This document shows, piece after piece, positions 10,670 to 19,803 of a stretch of DNA of 64,000 nt. The stretch comes from Pseudomonadota bacterium. GTDB lineage: Bacteria > Bdellovibrionota > UBA1018. The position numbers were made by a program, and so were the translations under genes. Numbering within the stretch: the stretch's first letter is position 1; the number at the start of each line of letters is the position of its first letter. The DNA lies in assembly GCA_027485695.1 (NCBI GenBank), contig JAIXQO010000001.1, positions 124,001 through 188,000 of the forward strand, read 5' to 3'. The notes beneath the pieces are model-generated. The model saw only the letters and a list, made by a program, of their open reading frames with translations, was not told where the DNA came from and made no database searches.

Positions 10670-11853
10670 GGCCATTGATTCACGCCCGTATCGCAGCCTC
10701 AGGTGCCGCGATCGCCTTCTCGGCCATTCAGATTTCGCTCATCGCGCTCTATCCGATGATTGCAGAGCGGACACAGCTCTCGCTACCGCAGGTGATCTTG
10801 TCGTTTAGCTTGGGCTCGCTTCTGTTCCTCTGGGCGAGCCCATTCTGGGGTAAATTCAGCGACCAGAACGGGCGCAAGCCTGCTCTGGTCGTCGGCTTGA
10901 CTGGACTTGCGCTCTCACTGGGTGTGATCGTTTATCTTTTTGGCAGTCACCCTACGCCGTTCTCGCTCGCGATCCTTATGACGAGTCGAATTCTCTATGG
11001 GCTCACCGCCTCCGCTATCGCTCCGGTCGCTCAGGCCATTCAATGCGACTCAGAAGAATCCGCTCGCCACCGCGCACTCTCACGACACACCATGAACTTG
11101 GCGATCGGGAGGGTCGTCGGACTTCTCGTTTTCGCGCAGTTCTCGCAGTATTCGTCGCAGACTCTCTCGATCATTTTCGGATTGCTCGTGATCGGTCTGG
11201 TCGGAGTGACTCAAATCCGATTTGCACCTGCAAGTCATCCGAATATTGCCGTCACAACTACGACTTCTGTTTTTTCGAAGTCCACTTGGCTCGCACCTTC
11301 GTTTCTCTTGGTGTTTGCCTTCGCCGTAATCATTGAGTGCTTGAATTCCATTTTCTCAAAAACCATACGGGATCGATTATCACTCACCTCAGCCGAAGGA
11401 ACCGCTCATACCGCTGCACTTCTGCTCTCAAGCGCCATCGTGATTCTTCTGACCCAGATCGCATTTAGAAAATACGCACAGAAACTCGATACACTGACCA
11501 TGGCAGGACGAGGCCTGAAATTCGGAAGCGTGATGCTCGGACTCGGCGTTTGTGGATTCGTAGCAGCCCATCAAAAAATCGAAATCTGGGCCGCACTCAC
11601 CATACTCTCCGTGGGGATTGGGACCATTCCTCCGTCCTACCTAGCCCTCATCACTCACCATGATTCGAGTGCACGGACGGCGGGTCGAATATCCGCGATT
11701 CAAACCCTAGGCTACTTCGTCGGCGGCATGACTGCATCGCTCGCCCTTCAATGGAATGCAGACGCTCCCTACGCAGTGCTCTTGATCGTGACCGCTGCTT
11801 TAGTGAGTCAAGTTTGGATGTTCACATCCGTGAGAAAGGCATCTTCTGTATGA
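10666..11853 (+). CDS. MFS transporter, probable siderophore exporter
   Basis: A 395-residue major facilitator with about 12 hydrophobic segments. The loop 2-3 signature is FWGKFSDQNGRKPALVVGL (G-x-x-x-D-x-x-G-R-K). The start is set at 10666 because the ATG overlaps the previous stop (ATGA). An upstream in-frame start would intrude 90 bp into the PepSY gene. It sits immediately before iucA, the place occupied by the exporter-like shiF gene at aerobactin loci, so export of the siderophore is the likely role. The substrate is inferred from context. Confidence 0.88.
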   Translation: MRPLIHARIAASGAAIAFSAIQISLIALYPMIAERTQLSLPQVILSFSLGSLLFLWASPFWGKFSDQNGRKPALVVGLTGLALSLGVIVYLFGSHPTPFSLAILMTSRILYGLTASAIAPVAQAIQCDSEESARHRALSRHTMNLAIGRVVGLLVFAQFSQYSSQTLSIIFGLLVIGLVGVTQIRFAPASHPNIAVTTTTSVFSKSTWLAPSFLLVFAFAVIIECLNSIFSKTIRDRLSLTSAEGTAHTAALLLSSAIVILLTQIAFRKYAQKLDTLTMAGRGLKFGSVMLGLGVCGFVAAHQKIEIWAALTILSVGIGTIPPSYLALITHHDSSARTAGRISAIQTLGYFVGGMTASLALQWNADAPYAVLLIVTAALVSQVWMFTSVRKASSV

Positions 11854-13607
11854 GCCGTACTATCGACCCACGCTCAACCGTCCGCTTGGCCGAACGCCAT
11901 TCGGCCACACGATTTCTGAACTCGTTACTTCGAGAATGGCGAGACTACCGCGTGGTATCCGCTCCCGCACAGATTGCGATCCAGCACGACATCACTCATT
12001 GCATTGAGTTTCGCTTACCGGATGCTTCGACCCTCCTAGCACCACTCTTAAGAGTTTCCCAGGTCGGGCGGCATCAATATGCGGATCAACTCTATCGAAA
12101 AAATCCTGCAGGAACTCTCGCATCGATTACTTTCCAAGACTTCTCGGCTCACTTGATGGCAGTTGCAGCTCAGGTCTATCCCACTCATCCAGACACCATC
12201 GAATCATTTAAATCGCGTCTCGAGCAGAGCCAAGCGGTCATTCAGTCTATTTTAGAATCTCGCTCGATTCCCTCTCCCGACGAATCACTCGACTTCTTGT
12301 CGATGGAGCAATCACTCTTGCTCGGGCATACGTTTCATCCCACGCCCAAGAGTCGCGAGCCCCTGACGGAATCCGAAATGCGGGCGTATTCTCCCGAGTT
12401 TGGCGCCTCTTTTCCGATTCAGTGGTGGTGGGTCAAGAGCGAGCTTCTGGTATCCAAAGGCAATTGCGGCTGGAATCATCGCCTCTACACCCAAGAGCAA
12501 ATGCCGGATTCTTCTGCCATTCCCGAAGGGTACGAACCCTATCCGGTTCACCCTTGGCAACGACAGATCCTGCTCACGCAACCAGAGATCCAATCTGCAA
12601 TTGAAAGCGGAGCGATCCTGGAAAAAGGGCCCTCCGTTCGCGTTTGGTCGCCAACCTCGTCGCTTCGTTCGCTCTATTCCGCGGGAGCGGAGTACCTCTT
12701 GAAATTTTCTCTGAGCCTCAGGCTCACGAACTCAGTCCGACATCTCCAGGCAAATGAAGTCACTCGGGGCATCCTACTCAAAGACGTCCTCGAAACAGCT
12801 CCAGGACGAGAGTTTGAGAATCGTTTTCCCCGGTTCAAGGTCATCCGAGAACCCGCGTTCATCGCACTCAAGGACGCATCTGGCCTGCCCCGCGTAGATA
12901 CGATCGTTGTCGCGCGTGACAATCCATTCCTCCAGGCGAGCGCCGATAACCGCATCGTGCTTGCTACGTTAGCCGAAGAAAGTCCCTGGGGTGGCGAAAG
13001 CAGACTTGCCCGACTCATTCGTCAACGTTCGGAACGTACCAAACGTAGCCGACTCGAAACTGCGAGAGAGTGGTTGAACGCATACATCCGAGTCGCGTTT
13101 ACTCCGTTCATCCATGCGCAAGCCGACTATGGAATTCTCCTGGGAGCGCATCAACAAAACATCATCCTCGGTTTCACGGACGGATTACCGAGTGAAATGC
13201 ATTTCAGGGACTGCCAAGGTACGGGATACAGCGAGCTCGGTTGCCGTCTCTATTCTGATCTCGTCCCCGGGTTCCGCAACAGCGTTGGGAATCTGCTGAA
13301 TGAAACAGTGGGAAATCATCTTTTCACTTACTACGTCATCATCAATTCAGCTCTCAATGTCGTCGCAGCTCTTGCCGACTCAAGTCCTCTCTCCGAGCAG
13401 GAATCTCTCCGCGCATTCCGCCAAGAGATGCTCAAGACTCGCGAGCAAGGGGTTCAAGACCCGAGCTGCCTCAACTATCTACTCGACTCACCAGAACTCA
13501 TGCAAAAAGGTAATTTCCTCTGCAGCATGACTAACCTGAATGAGAACACCGTTTCGAATCCTCACGCCATTTACAACTCCATGGAGAATCCGTTTTATGC
13601 CGTTTAG
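11850..13607 (+). CDS. iucA: NIS siderophore synthetase, IucA-like
   Basis: ATP-dependent NRPS-independent siderophore synthetase (585 residues) that would join citrate to N6-acetyl-N6-hydroxylysine. IucA/IucC-family landmarks are PVHPWQ, the nucleotide-binding region, LGAHQQNIILGF and RDCQGTGY. The C-terminal FhuF-like part ends in KGNFLCSMTNLNENT. The ATGA overlap with the MFS gene fixes the start at 11850. It is the first of two IucA/IucC proteins and lies in the iucA position of an iucABCD order. The substrate choice (lysine- rather than diaminobutane-derived) is inferred from the hydroxylase and acyltransferase that follow. Confidence 0.9.
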   Translation: MSRTIDPRSTVRLAERHSATRFLNSLLREWRDYRVVSAPAQIAIQHDITHCIEFRLPDASTLLAPLLRVSQVGRHQYADQLYRKNPAGTLASITFQDFSAHLMAVAAQVYPTHPDTIESFKSRLEQSQAVIQSILESRSIPSPDESLDFLSMEQSLLLGHTFHPTPKSREPLTESEMRAYSPEFGASFPIQWWWVKSELLVSKGNCGWNHRLYTQEQMPDSSAIPEGYEPYPVHPWQRQILLTQPEIQSAIESGAILEKGPSVRVWSPTSSLRSLYSAGAEYLLKFSLSLRLTNSVRHLQANEVTRGILLKDVLETAPGREFENRFPRFKVIREPAFIALKDASGLPRVDTIVVARDNPFLQASADNRIVLATLAEESPWGGESRLARLIRQRSERTKRSRLETAREWLNAYIRVAFTPFIHAQADYGILLGAHQQNIILGFTDGLPSEMHFRDCQGTGYSELGCRLYSDLVPGFRNSVGNLLNETVGNHLFTYYVIINSALNVVAALADSSPLSEQESLRAFRQEMLKTREQGVQDPSCLNYLLDSPELMQKGNFLCSMTNLNENTVSNPHAIYNSMENPFYAV

Positions 13608-14595
13608 TTACGCGCCACCCTCGGGATCCGCTTCTTATCAAGTTTTGTTGGAGGGCGATCAAGCGCAAGTCGTCTCTAACGCTGGTGAAACGCTCACATT
13701 CATCGTCGATCGAGGTCAGAAAAATACCGTTTTATCACTGGTGGACGTCTCTCGAATCACGGATCGATCGCTGACTCCGCTCATTGCGCTCGAGCACCTC
13801 TTCGGTCAGAGTGCCGCCCTCCAAGAAATCATCATTCACGATCCGAAACGAGTGACGGCCTGGGCACTAGGAGATTTTTTCTTAGAGACCGATCAACTTG
13901 CTGTCAATCGCGCGGAGTTTTTTCAGCTCCCCTATCTCTGGAGAGCGCGCGCCGGGACGGCGTCGCTCACTGAGCGCTGGACTGTGACGAACGATCGCAA
14001 ACATCCGCTCCGCATCCAGCCTCAGGACGGCATCGGCTATCGACGTTTTGTTCCCTCCATCGGTAAGACGCTACAGTTTCGCCGTGCCGAAACTGAGCGC
14101 GATCTTGTCGTATTCCATGAGTGGCACAACCAACCTCGGGTTTCGGAGTTCTGGGAACTGAACCAGAGTCCGGAGGAGCTCCGAGAGTATCTCCTTAAGC
14201 AGCGAAATGATCGGCATCAATCTCCGTGGATCGTAGAAGCGGACGGGGCGCCGGTTGCATATTTCGAGTTCTACTGGACGCCTGAGGACCGCCTCGCGCC
14301 CTACTACGATTATGAGCCTTTTGATCGAGGTTTCCATTTCTTAATTGGCGAGAAGAGTTTTCTCGGGGTTCAAAACACTGACGCTATCATCAAGTCCGCG
14401 CTCCATTTCCTGTTCATCGATGATCCGCGAACTCGTCGAGTGATGGCAGAACCACGACACGACAACGCCAAGGTTCTCAAGTACGTCGAGCTCATTCCTG
14501 CTTGGAAGAAACTCAAAGAATTCGATTTCCCACACAAGCGTGCGGCGCTGCTTGAATGCGCACGCGAACGATTCTTGGACGGAAATTTCCTATGA
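13597..14595 (+). CDS. iucB: N6-hydroxylysine acetyltransferase, IucB-like
   Basis: A 332-residue protein, close to IucB length. The C-terminal half is a GNAT domain of the siderophore acyltransferase type (IucB/AlcB/RhbD/MbtK). Visible landmarks are FRRAETERDLVVFHEWHNQ, PVAYFEFYW and RVMAEPRHDNAKVL. The N-terminal half is an accessory domain as in IucB. It would acetylate N6-hydroxylysine to form the hydroxamate. The start is taken at 13597, an 11-bp overlap with iucA. The stop overlaps iucC (ATGA), so translation is coupled. Confidence 0.88.
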   Translation: MPFSYAPPSGSASYQVLLEGDQAQVVSNAGETLTFIVDRGQKNTVLSLVDVSRITDRSLTPLIALEHLFGQSAALQEIIIHDPKRVTAWALGDFFLETDQLAVNRAEFFQLPYLWRARAGTASLTERWTVTNDRKHPLRIQPQDGIGYRRFVPSIGKTLQFRRAETERDLVVFHEWHNQPRVSEFWELNQSPEELREYLLKQRNDRHQSPWIVEADGAPVAYFEFYWTPEDRLAPYYDYEPFDRGFHFLIGEKSFLGVQNTDAIIKSALHFLFIDDPRTRRVMAEPRHDNAKVLKYVELIPAWKKLKEFDFPHKRAALLECARERFLDGNFL

Positions 14596-16337
14596 CCGAA
14601 CGGGAACTCTGGAGTCTAGCCAATCGCAAGCTGATCGCGCGGTCGATCGGTGAGCTGTATTTCGAGGGCGTACTTGAGCCTGAGAATACCGGGACGGACT
14701 TTTTTGTTCTCAAAACGAAATCTGGCGTTTCGTACTCGTTTCAAGGATGGATCAGTGTTTGGGATAGCCTGAACGTTCAGCTCCATTCCATCCGCCGCCT
14801 CAACTCTTCATCTGACGAACTCTCTGCCGGGCAGTTTTTTCTCGATATCCAAGCTGAAACCGGAATGACGGACATCATCTTAGGTCAATTCCTCGAAGAA
14901 ATGCACCAGACGCTCTACGCCGACCTCCGGGTCTTGCGCGTGCAATCCGAGACTTCTGTGGCGATGCTTGCGAAACTCTCGGGTGACGAGATTCAAACTC
15001 AGCTCTCCGGACATCCGAAGATCCTTCTCAACAAAGGTCGTCTGGGCTGGAGCTCACGCGATATCCAGGACTACGCGCCCGAATCGAATCGCAGTTTTCA
15101 ACTGTTCTGGCTCGGCATTGATCGAAACTATGGGATTTTTCACTCAGCTCCCGAGTTCGATTCGGACCGGATCATCAACGAGAGTTTCGATACCCTGGAA
15201 CGCGAGCGTCTGGAACAGACTCTAAAACAGCACGATGTATCTCTCGAGTCTCACCGAATCATTCCTGTTCATCCGTCTCAATGGGAACGCGTGATTCGGA
15301 CTCAGTACGCATCTGAAATAGCCGTCCTCCGCATGATCCCACTCGGACTCCTCGGCGATCAGTATCGTCCGCAAATCTCCATCCGAACGCTATCGAACGT
15401 TTCTCGTCCTGAACGGACAGATATCAAGCTCGCGCTCTCAATTTTGAATACGTCCGCCGTTCGCGGCATCGCGCCGAAATACATACCCCTCATTCCGAAT
15501 CTGTCGCTGGACCTGGCAGCGATCTGCGCTGAAGATGGATTTTTACAGCAGTCCAACACCCAGATTCTCGCTGAGTGCGCCGGATTTTCCTATGCACATC
15601 CGCTCTATTCGCAGATGTCCGGTGCTCCCTATCGCTATCAAGAAAGCTTGGGCGTCGTTTGGAGACAGAGTTCCGTTTCACGAATCGCCCACGATGAAAA
15701 AGCTGTGATCGCGGGCGCCTTCGCGCACCGTGATTTCGATGGTCATTGCTTGGCTGCGGAGTACGCCCGTAGCGCGGGTGTGGAGATCGGCGATTGGCTC
15801 GACTGCTACTTCCGGGTCGTCATACTCCCGCTCTATCATTTGCAGGTCCGTTACGGAGTCGGTATCGTCGCGCACGGGCAAAACATCGTCGTTCGACTCA
15901 AGAACTCGTTGCCGGTCGGAGTTTTCCTCAAGGACTTCCAAGGCGACGTTCGACTCTTGGATCAGCTCCCTGAGGCGAGCCCGAGTAGAATGGCCGCGTA
16001 TCAAGGCATACTCACTCAACTCCCGAGTCACTATTTGATCCATGACCTGATCACCGGTCATTTCGTCACGGTTCTACGGTTTCTATCGGCTTCGCTATTT
16101 GAGAGCGACGGTTTCTCCGAACAAGAATTCTACGCGCGGCTTCGCCGAACAATCACGCATTACTTGGAGGAGCAGGGTCTAGAATCATCCAACCTGTTCG
16201 TTGCGAAGATTCCGCGGCTCCTCGTGAATCCTGTTCGGTTCAAAATCGGCTACGCCGACAGCGATGTCCGCCCCCTTCCTCTACTGGGCGCAGAAATTTT
16301 CAACCCCTTGGTCCCCGCATCGGAGAGTCTCTTATGA
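14592..16337 (+). CDS. iucC: NIS siderophore synthetase, IucC-like
   Basis: Second IucA/IucC-family synthetase, 581 residues. In aerobactin synthesis IucC adds the second N6-acetyl-N6-hydroxylysine to the citryl intermediate. Family marks are PVHPSQWERVI, VAHGQNIVVRL and LKDFQGDVRL. The start ATG overlaps the iucB stop and its own stop overlaps iucD, both as ATGA. It is clearly a distant paralogue of the iucA product rather than a recent copy, since only the core motifs are shared. Confidence 0.9.
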   Translation: MTERELWSLANRKLIARSIGELYFEGVLEPENTGTDFFVLKTKSGVSYSFQGWISVWDSLNVQLHSIRRLNSSSDELSAGQFFLDIQAETGMTDIILGQFLEEMHQTLYADLRVLRVQSETSVAMLAKLSGDEIQTQLSGHPKILLNKGRLGWSSRDIQDYAPESNRSFQLFWLGIDRNYGIFHSAPEFDSDRIINESFDTLERERLEQTLKQHDVSLESHRIIPVHPSQWERVIRTQYASEIAVLRMIPLGLLGDQYRPQISIRTLSNVSRPERTDIKLALSILNTSAVRGIAPKYIPLIPNLSLDLAAICAEDGFLQQSNTQILAECAGFSYAHPLYSQMSGAPYRYQESLGVVWRQSSVSRIAHDEKAVIAGAFAHRDFDGHCLAAEYARSAGVEIGDWLDCYFRVVILPLYHLQVRYGVGIVAHGQNIVVRLKNSLPVGVFLKDFQGDVRLLDQLPEASPSRMAAYQGILTQLPSHYLIHDLITGHFVTVLRFLSASLFESDGFSEQEFYARLRRTITHYLEEQGLESSNLFVAKIPRLLVNPVRFKIGYADSDVRPLPLLGAEIFNPLVPASESLL

Positions 16338-17608
16338 ATGCGACCTATGATTTATTTGGTCTAGGCATTGGCCCTTTTAACCTCAGCCTCGCGGCACTCT
16401 TAAATCTCGCGCCGGAACTCAAGACTAAATTCGTCGATCAAAAAACAGAATTCGAATGGCATCCTGAGATGATGTTCGGTGACTCCTACATGCAGACGTC
16501 CTACCTCAAGGACCTGGTGACGCCGGTGGATCCGACGAGTCCTCACTCGTTTCTGAATTACTTGGTCAAAAACGGGATTTTTCATTCATTCATGAACACG
16601 GACCGTGGAGTTGTTTCGAGGCGCGAATTCGAACTCTATTGCCGCTGGGTGAGCCAGAACTTGGGCGATAAACTCCAGTTCTCCACTCCTGTGCACGAAG
16701 TTCGTTTCGACCAAGATCAGTTCAAAATCGAGACGTCCCGAGGAACGGAATCCGCCCGCAATATTTGCATCGCAACCGGCCTCACCCCTCGCATTCCTGC
16801 CTGTGCGAGACCGTTTCTGGGTGGGCGAGTGTTTCATGCCAAGTCACCTGCAGTACGCGAGATGGATCTCACCGGAAAACGTGTTGCGATCATTGGAGGT
16901 GGACAAACCGGAGTTGAATTTTTCAGGAACGCTCTCCTCGGAAACTGGGGCAGACCGGAGTCCGTGCGACTCCTCACTCGTCGACCGACCCTAGAACCGC
17001 TCGATGAGTCTGCGTTCACGAACGAATATTTCACCCCTGCTTATTCAGATGAGTTCTGGCGCTTAAGCGGCGACAAAAAAGCCCAGATCGTTCACAGTCA
17101 GAAACTAGCGAGTGACGGGAATACGCCGACTTATCTCAAGTCACTCTATCAAGACCTCTACCGCATGAAACACGTTGACCAGTCGAATGCGGATTTCGAG
17201 ATCCTGCCACTTCGAGAACTCGTTTCCATGAGGCAGATAGGTCAGGCTTACGAACTCCGTTTCTACAACGCGTTTACCGATTCGGACGAGGCATTCGAGG
17301 CGGATCTCGTGATCTTAAGTACTGGTTTCGAGAGCGTAATCCCGGCCTACTTGGATCCGATCCGCAGCCTCATCAAGTTCGACGAGCAAGGCCGATTTGC
17401 GTTCACGAAATCGTTTTCGATTGAATGGAACGGGCCCTCCGCGAATCGCATCTACGCCCTGAATTTCAGCCGCCACCATCACGGCATTTCAGAGCCACAA
17501 ACTAGCCTCATGTCTTGGCGTTCGGCCCTGATCGTAAACGACTTAGCTCGGCGGACGATTTACCTCAATGAAACTCAGGCCCCTAATTTCGTGCGCTATC
17601 GCTCCTAA
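16334..17608 (+). CDS. iucD: L-lysine N6-monooxygenase, IucD-like
   Basis: FAD- and NADPH-dependent N-hydroxylase of the SidA/IucD/PvdA family (424 residues), the committed step converting lysine to N6-hydroxylysine. The FAD motif is at the N-terminus (GLGIGPFNLSLAAL) and the NADPH motif is IIGGGQTGVEFFRNAL. The C-terminal substrate region contains LSTGFE, matching the family's ATGY-type motif. SYMQTSYLKDLVTPVDPTS is typical of the family. An ornithine substrate cannot be excluded by eye. The neighbours (two NIS synthetases and an IucB-like enzyme) favour lysine. Confidence 0.92.
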   Translation: MNATYDLFGLGIGPFNLSLAALLNLAPELKTKFVDQKTEFEWHPEMMFGDSYMQTSYLKDLVTPVDPTSPHSFLNYLVKNGIFHSFMNTDRGVVSRREFELYCRWVSQNLGDKLQFSTPVHEVRFDQDQFKIETSRGTESARNICIATGLTPRIPACARPFLGGRVFHAKSPAVREMDLTGKRVAIIGGGQTGVEFFRNALLGNWGRPESVRLLTRRPTLEPLDESAFTNEYFTPAYSDEFWRLSGDKKAQIVHSQKLASDGNTPTYLKSLYQDLYRMKHVDQSNADFEILPLRELVSMRQIGQAYELRFYNAFTDSDEAFEADLVILSTGFESVIPAYLDPIRSLIKFDEQGRFAFTKSFSIEWNGPSANRIYALNFSRHHHGISEPQTSLMSWRSALIVNDLARRTIYLNETQAPNFVRYRS

Positions 17609-17637
17609 AAAATCACTCAACTAGAAAGACGCATTCC

Positions 17638-19734
17638 ATGTCCTTTTGGCTACTCGTTTTAAGTTCTCTGTCGTTCAGTTCAGACGCCGATGAAACCGTG
17701 ACCTTGGATGCCATCTCTGTTCGCGGCAACAAAGAAGGCAAAACACTCAACGAATCGGGCGAGAGTATCGCTGTCCTCAAAGAACCCTTTCTAAACGCCT
17801 CCAATCGGGAGAACTCGATTGAGATGCTAAACGCTGTTCCAAACGTCCAAGTGAACAAGAATGGCGAATCATTTAGTATTCGCGGCATCAACAGCACCGG
17901 TGTAACCGGATTTCAAAAAGACAACCTCGCCAGCATCCTCATCGACGACGTATTTCAATCCGATCTTGCGCTCAGGTCCGGCAGTTTTGATCTTTGGGAT
18001 TCGGATTCGATCGAGATTTTGCGAGGACCTCAATCGACTAGCCAAGGTGTAAACTCCCTTGCCGGAAGTGTTCTGATGTTCCACAGGAGGCCCATCTTTG
18101 AAAACGAGGGTATGGCTAAACTTGGAGGAGCAAATTACGGCGGACGGGAGTTCGGTGTCGTTTCCAATCACCGCCTCTTCGGTGAAAAAACGGGAGCGAG
18201 ACTCCTCTATAACCGGGAGCAGACGAACGGTTACACTAAGAACGTCACGACCGGGAGCAACGATGCTGGGCGAGAAGAGCACGACAAGGCGTCGATCGAC
18301 CTGCTTCACGAATTCTCAAGTGGCGGCAAACTCCGTACGTTCTGGAAGTACCACCGCAATGAGAGTGGCAGTTCCTATGTTCAGAGCGCCGATCCGTTTC
18401 GTTACGAAGTATTCGAAAATGTGAATGCGGTGAACAAAGTGGATAACCATCAAGTGAGTACTCAGTACTCTCATCCATTTGGAGACCACTCATCTCTCGA
18501 GTCCGTTCTCGCCTATTCGACCTCTCGCGAGAGAAACGTGTCGGACGCAGACAACGGCCCTACTGATCGAGCCGGCACTCGCAAAGAACATCATGATGAC
18601 GATTTCATCAGCGCCGAGTCTCGGTTCGTCACGCAGACCGAGCGAATGAAAAATGCGCTAGGGTTCCATACACATTTCTATCGCCTGGCCGACGACTATG
18701 ATTTCAATTTGCTCTATCCAGTCGGCACCTCGTCCACCCCGGTCGCCCTCGATCAGATCGTGAAACGCTACCGTACGACGTTTTCGGTTTTTGATTCAGT
18801 TCAGTACCGATTCACTGAAATGCATTCGATTCAAGCTGGCGCGAGACTGGAGTACGTGAAGAATAGATATGGAACCTCAGTCAATGCTCGCCGTACCCAG
18901 AACTTAGGTGCGACCGCGAACAACACGATCGATAACTATCTGAACGGAGTCAGTGGCTCCTACTCGGGAGAAACCTCGAATTTTCTCGTCCTTCCAAAAC
19001 TCGGTTACACCCTGAGTTGGGCGGATCATCACATCGGCCTCACTTACACGCGTGCCTATCGCACGGGCGGTGTCGCCATCAACCGAAGTCGAGCGCAAGC
19101 GGTTGAGTACGATCCGGAATTCACCAACAACTACGAGCTCTCCCATAAGTGGTCGAATCGTGATCTCTCTTTTCACACGAATTTTTTCTATACGGATTGG
19201 CGTGAACAACAGGTCCAGGTCCAACTCACAAATGATTTTTATGATACCCAGGTCGCAAACGCGTCTCGCTCGCGGGTCTATGGCGGCGAGTTCGAAACCG
19301 AATGGAAACTGAGCCCGACTCAGTCGCTCTCTTACGGGGTCGGCTATACGAAGACTCGGTTCGAACAGTTTACGAGTGGGACCACAAACTACCGTGGCAA
19401 GCAGTTCCCGTTCGCCGCGAACTGGACGAGTCGCCTCACTCACACCTTGCGTCCGTTTGAAAATTTCACGTTCACCACTCTTCTGCGTGGCTTGGGGCGA
19501 TCATTCACCAATGCGGAGAACACGCGTACTGCACCGTCGCAGCTCTATTTGGATCTTGCCGCTCAATACGGTTGGAACGAGTGGTTGTTTGAAGCTTACT
19601 CGAATAACGTTCTGAATCGGCAATACCTGGTGTTTAACGGTGCTCCTACGAGCACGACGAGCCCTTATCAGGCGACGCTACACCAAACGAATGCGCCTCG
19701 TGAGATCGGCGTTCGAGTAACCTATCATTGGTAA
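17638..19734 (+). CDS. TonB-dependent outer-membrane siderophore receptor
   Basis: A 698-residue receptor. A short signal peptide precedes the mature start near residue 19. The TonB-box-like DETVTLDAISVRG follows, then a plug domain (about 25-160, with IRGINSTGVTGF and SIEILRGPQS) and a beta-barrel ending in the outer-membrane signature VRVTYHW with terminal aromatic Trp. It lies 29 bp after iucD and is followed by a hairpin, so it is probably the last gene of the siderophore operon. By eye the plug does not closely resemble classical IutA. Ferric-siderophore uptake is inferred from context. Confidence 0.9.
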   Translation: MSFWLLVLSSLSFSSDADETVTLDAISVRGNKEGKTLNESGESIAVLKEPFLNASNRENSIEMLNAVPNVQVNKNGESFSIRGINSTGVTGFQKDNLASILIDDVFQSDLALRSGSFDLWDSDSIEILRGPQSTSQGVNSLAGSVLMFHRRPIFENEGMAKLGGANYGGREFGVVSNHRLFGEKTGARLLYNREQTNGYTKNVTTGSNDAGREEHDKASIDLLHEFSSGGKLRTFWKYHRNESGSSYVQSADPFRYEVFENVNAVNKVDNHQVSTQYSHPFGDHSSLESVLAYSTSRERNVSDADNGPTDRAGTRKEHHDDDFISAESRFVTQTERMKNALGFHTHFYRLADDYDFNLLYPVGTSSTPVALDQIVKRYRTTFSVFDSVQYRFTEMHSIQAGARLEYVKNRYGTSVNARRTQNLGATANNTIDNYLNGVSGSYSGETSNFLVLPKLGYTLSWADHHIGLTYTRAYRTGGVAINRSRAQAVEYDPEFTNNYELSHKWSNRDLSFHTNFFYTDWREQQVQVQLTNDFYDTQVANASRSRVYGGEFETEWKLSPTQSLSYGVGYTKTRFEQFTSGTTNYRGKQFPFAANWTSRLTHTLRPFENFTFTTLLRGLGRSFTNAENTRTAPSQLYLDLAAQYGWNEWLFEAYSNNVLNRQYLVFNGAPTSTTSPYQATLHQTNAPREIGVRVTYHW

Positions 19735-19741
19735 AACAAAA

Positions 19742-19769
19742 CGGGGTTCCTGGTGATCCAGAAACCCCG
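19742..19769. terminator. Terminator between receptor gene and lpxC
   Basis: CGGGGTT-CCTGG pairs with CCAG-AAACCCCG around a TGAT loop. On the minus strand it is followed by TTTTGTTTT, making it a proper intrinsic terminator for lpxC. On the plus strand it lacks a T-run but lies 8 bp after the receptor stop. Confidence 0.8.
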
Positions 19770-19803
19770 CCTAACGTTTGGGACGTTGGTGTGAAATGAA
19801 CTT

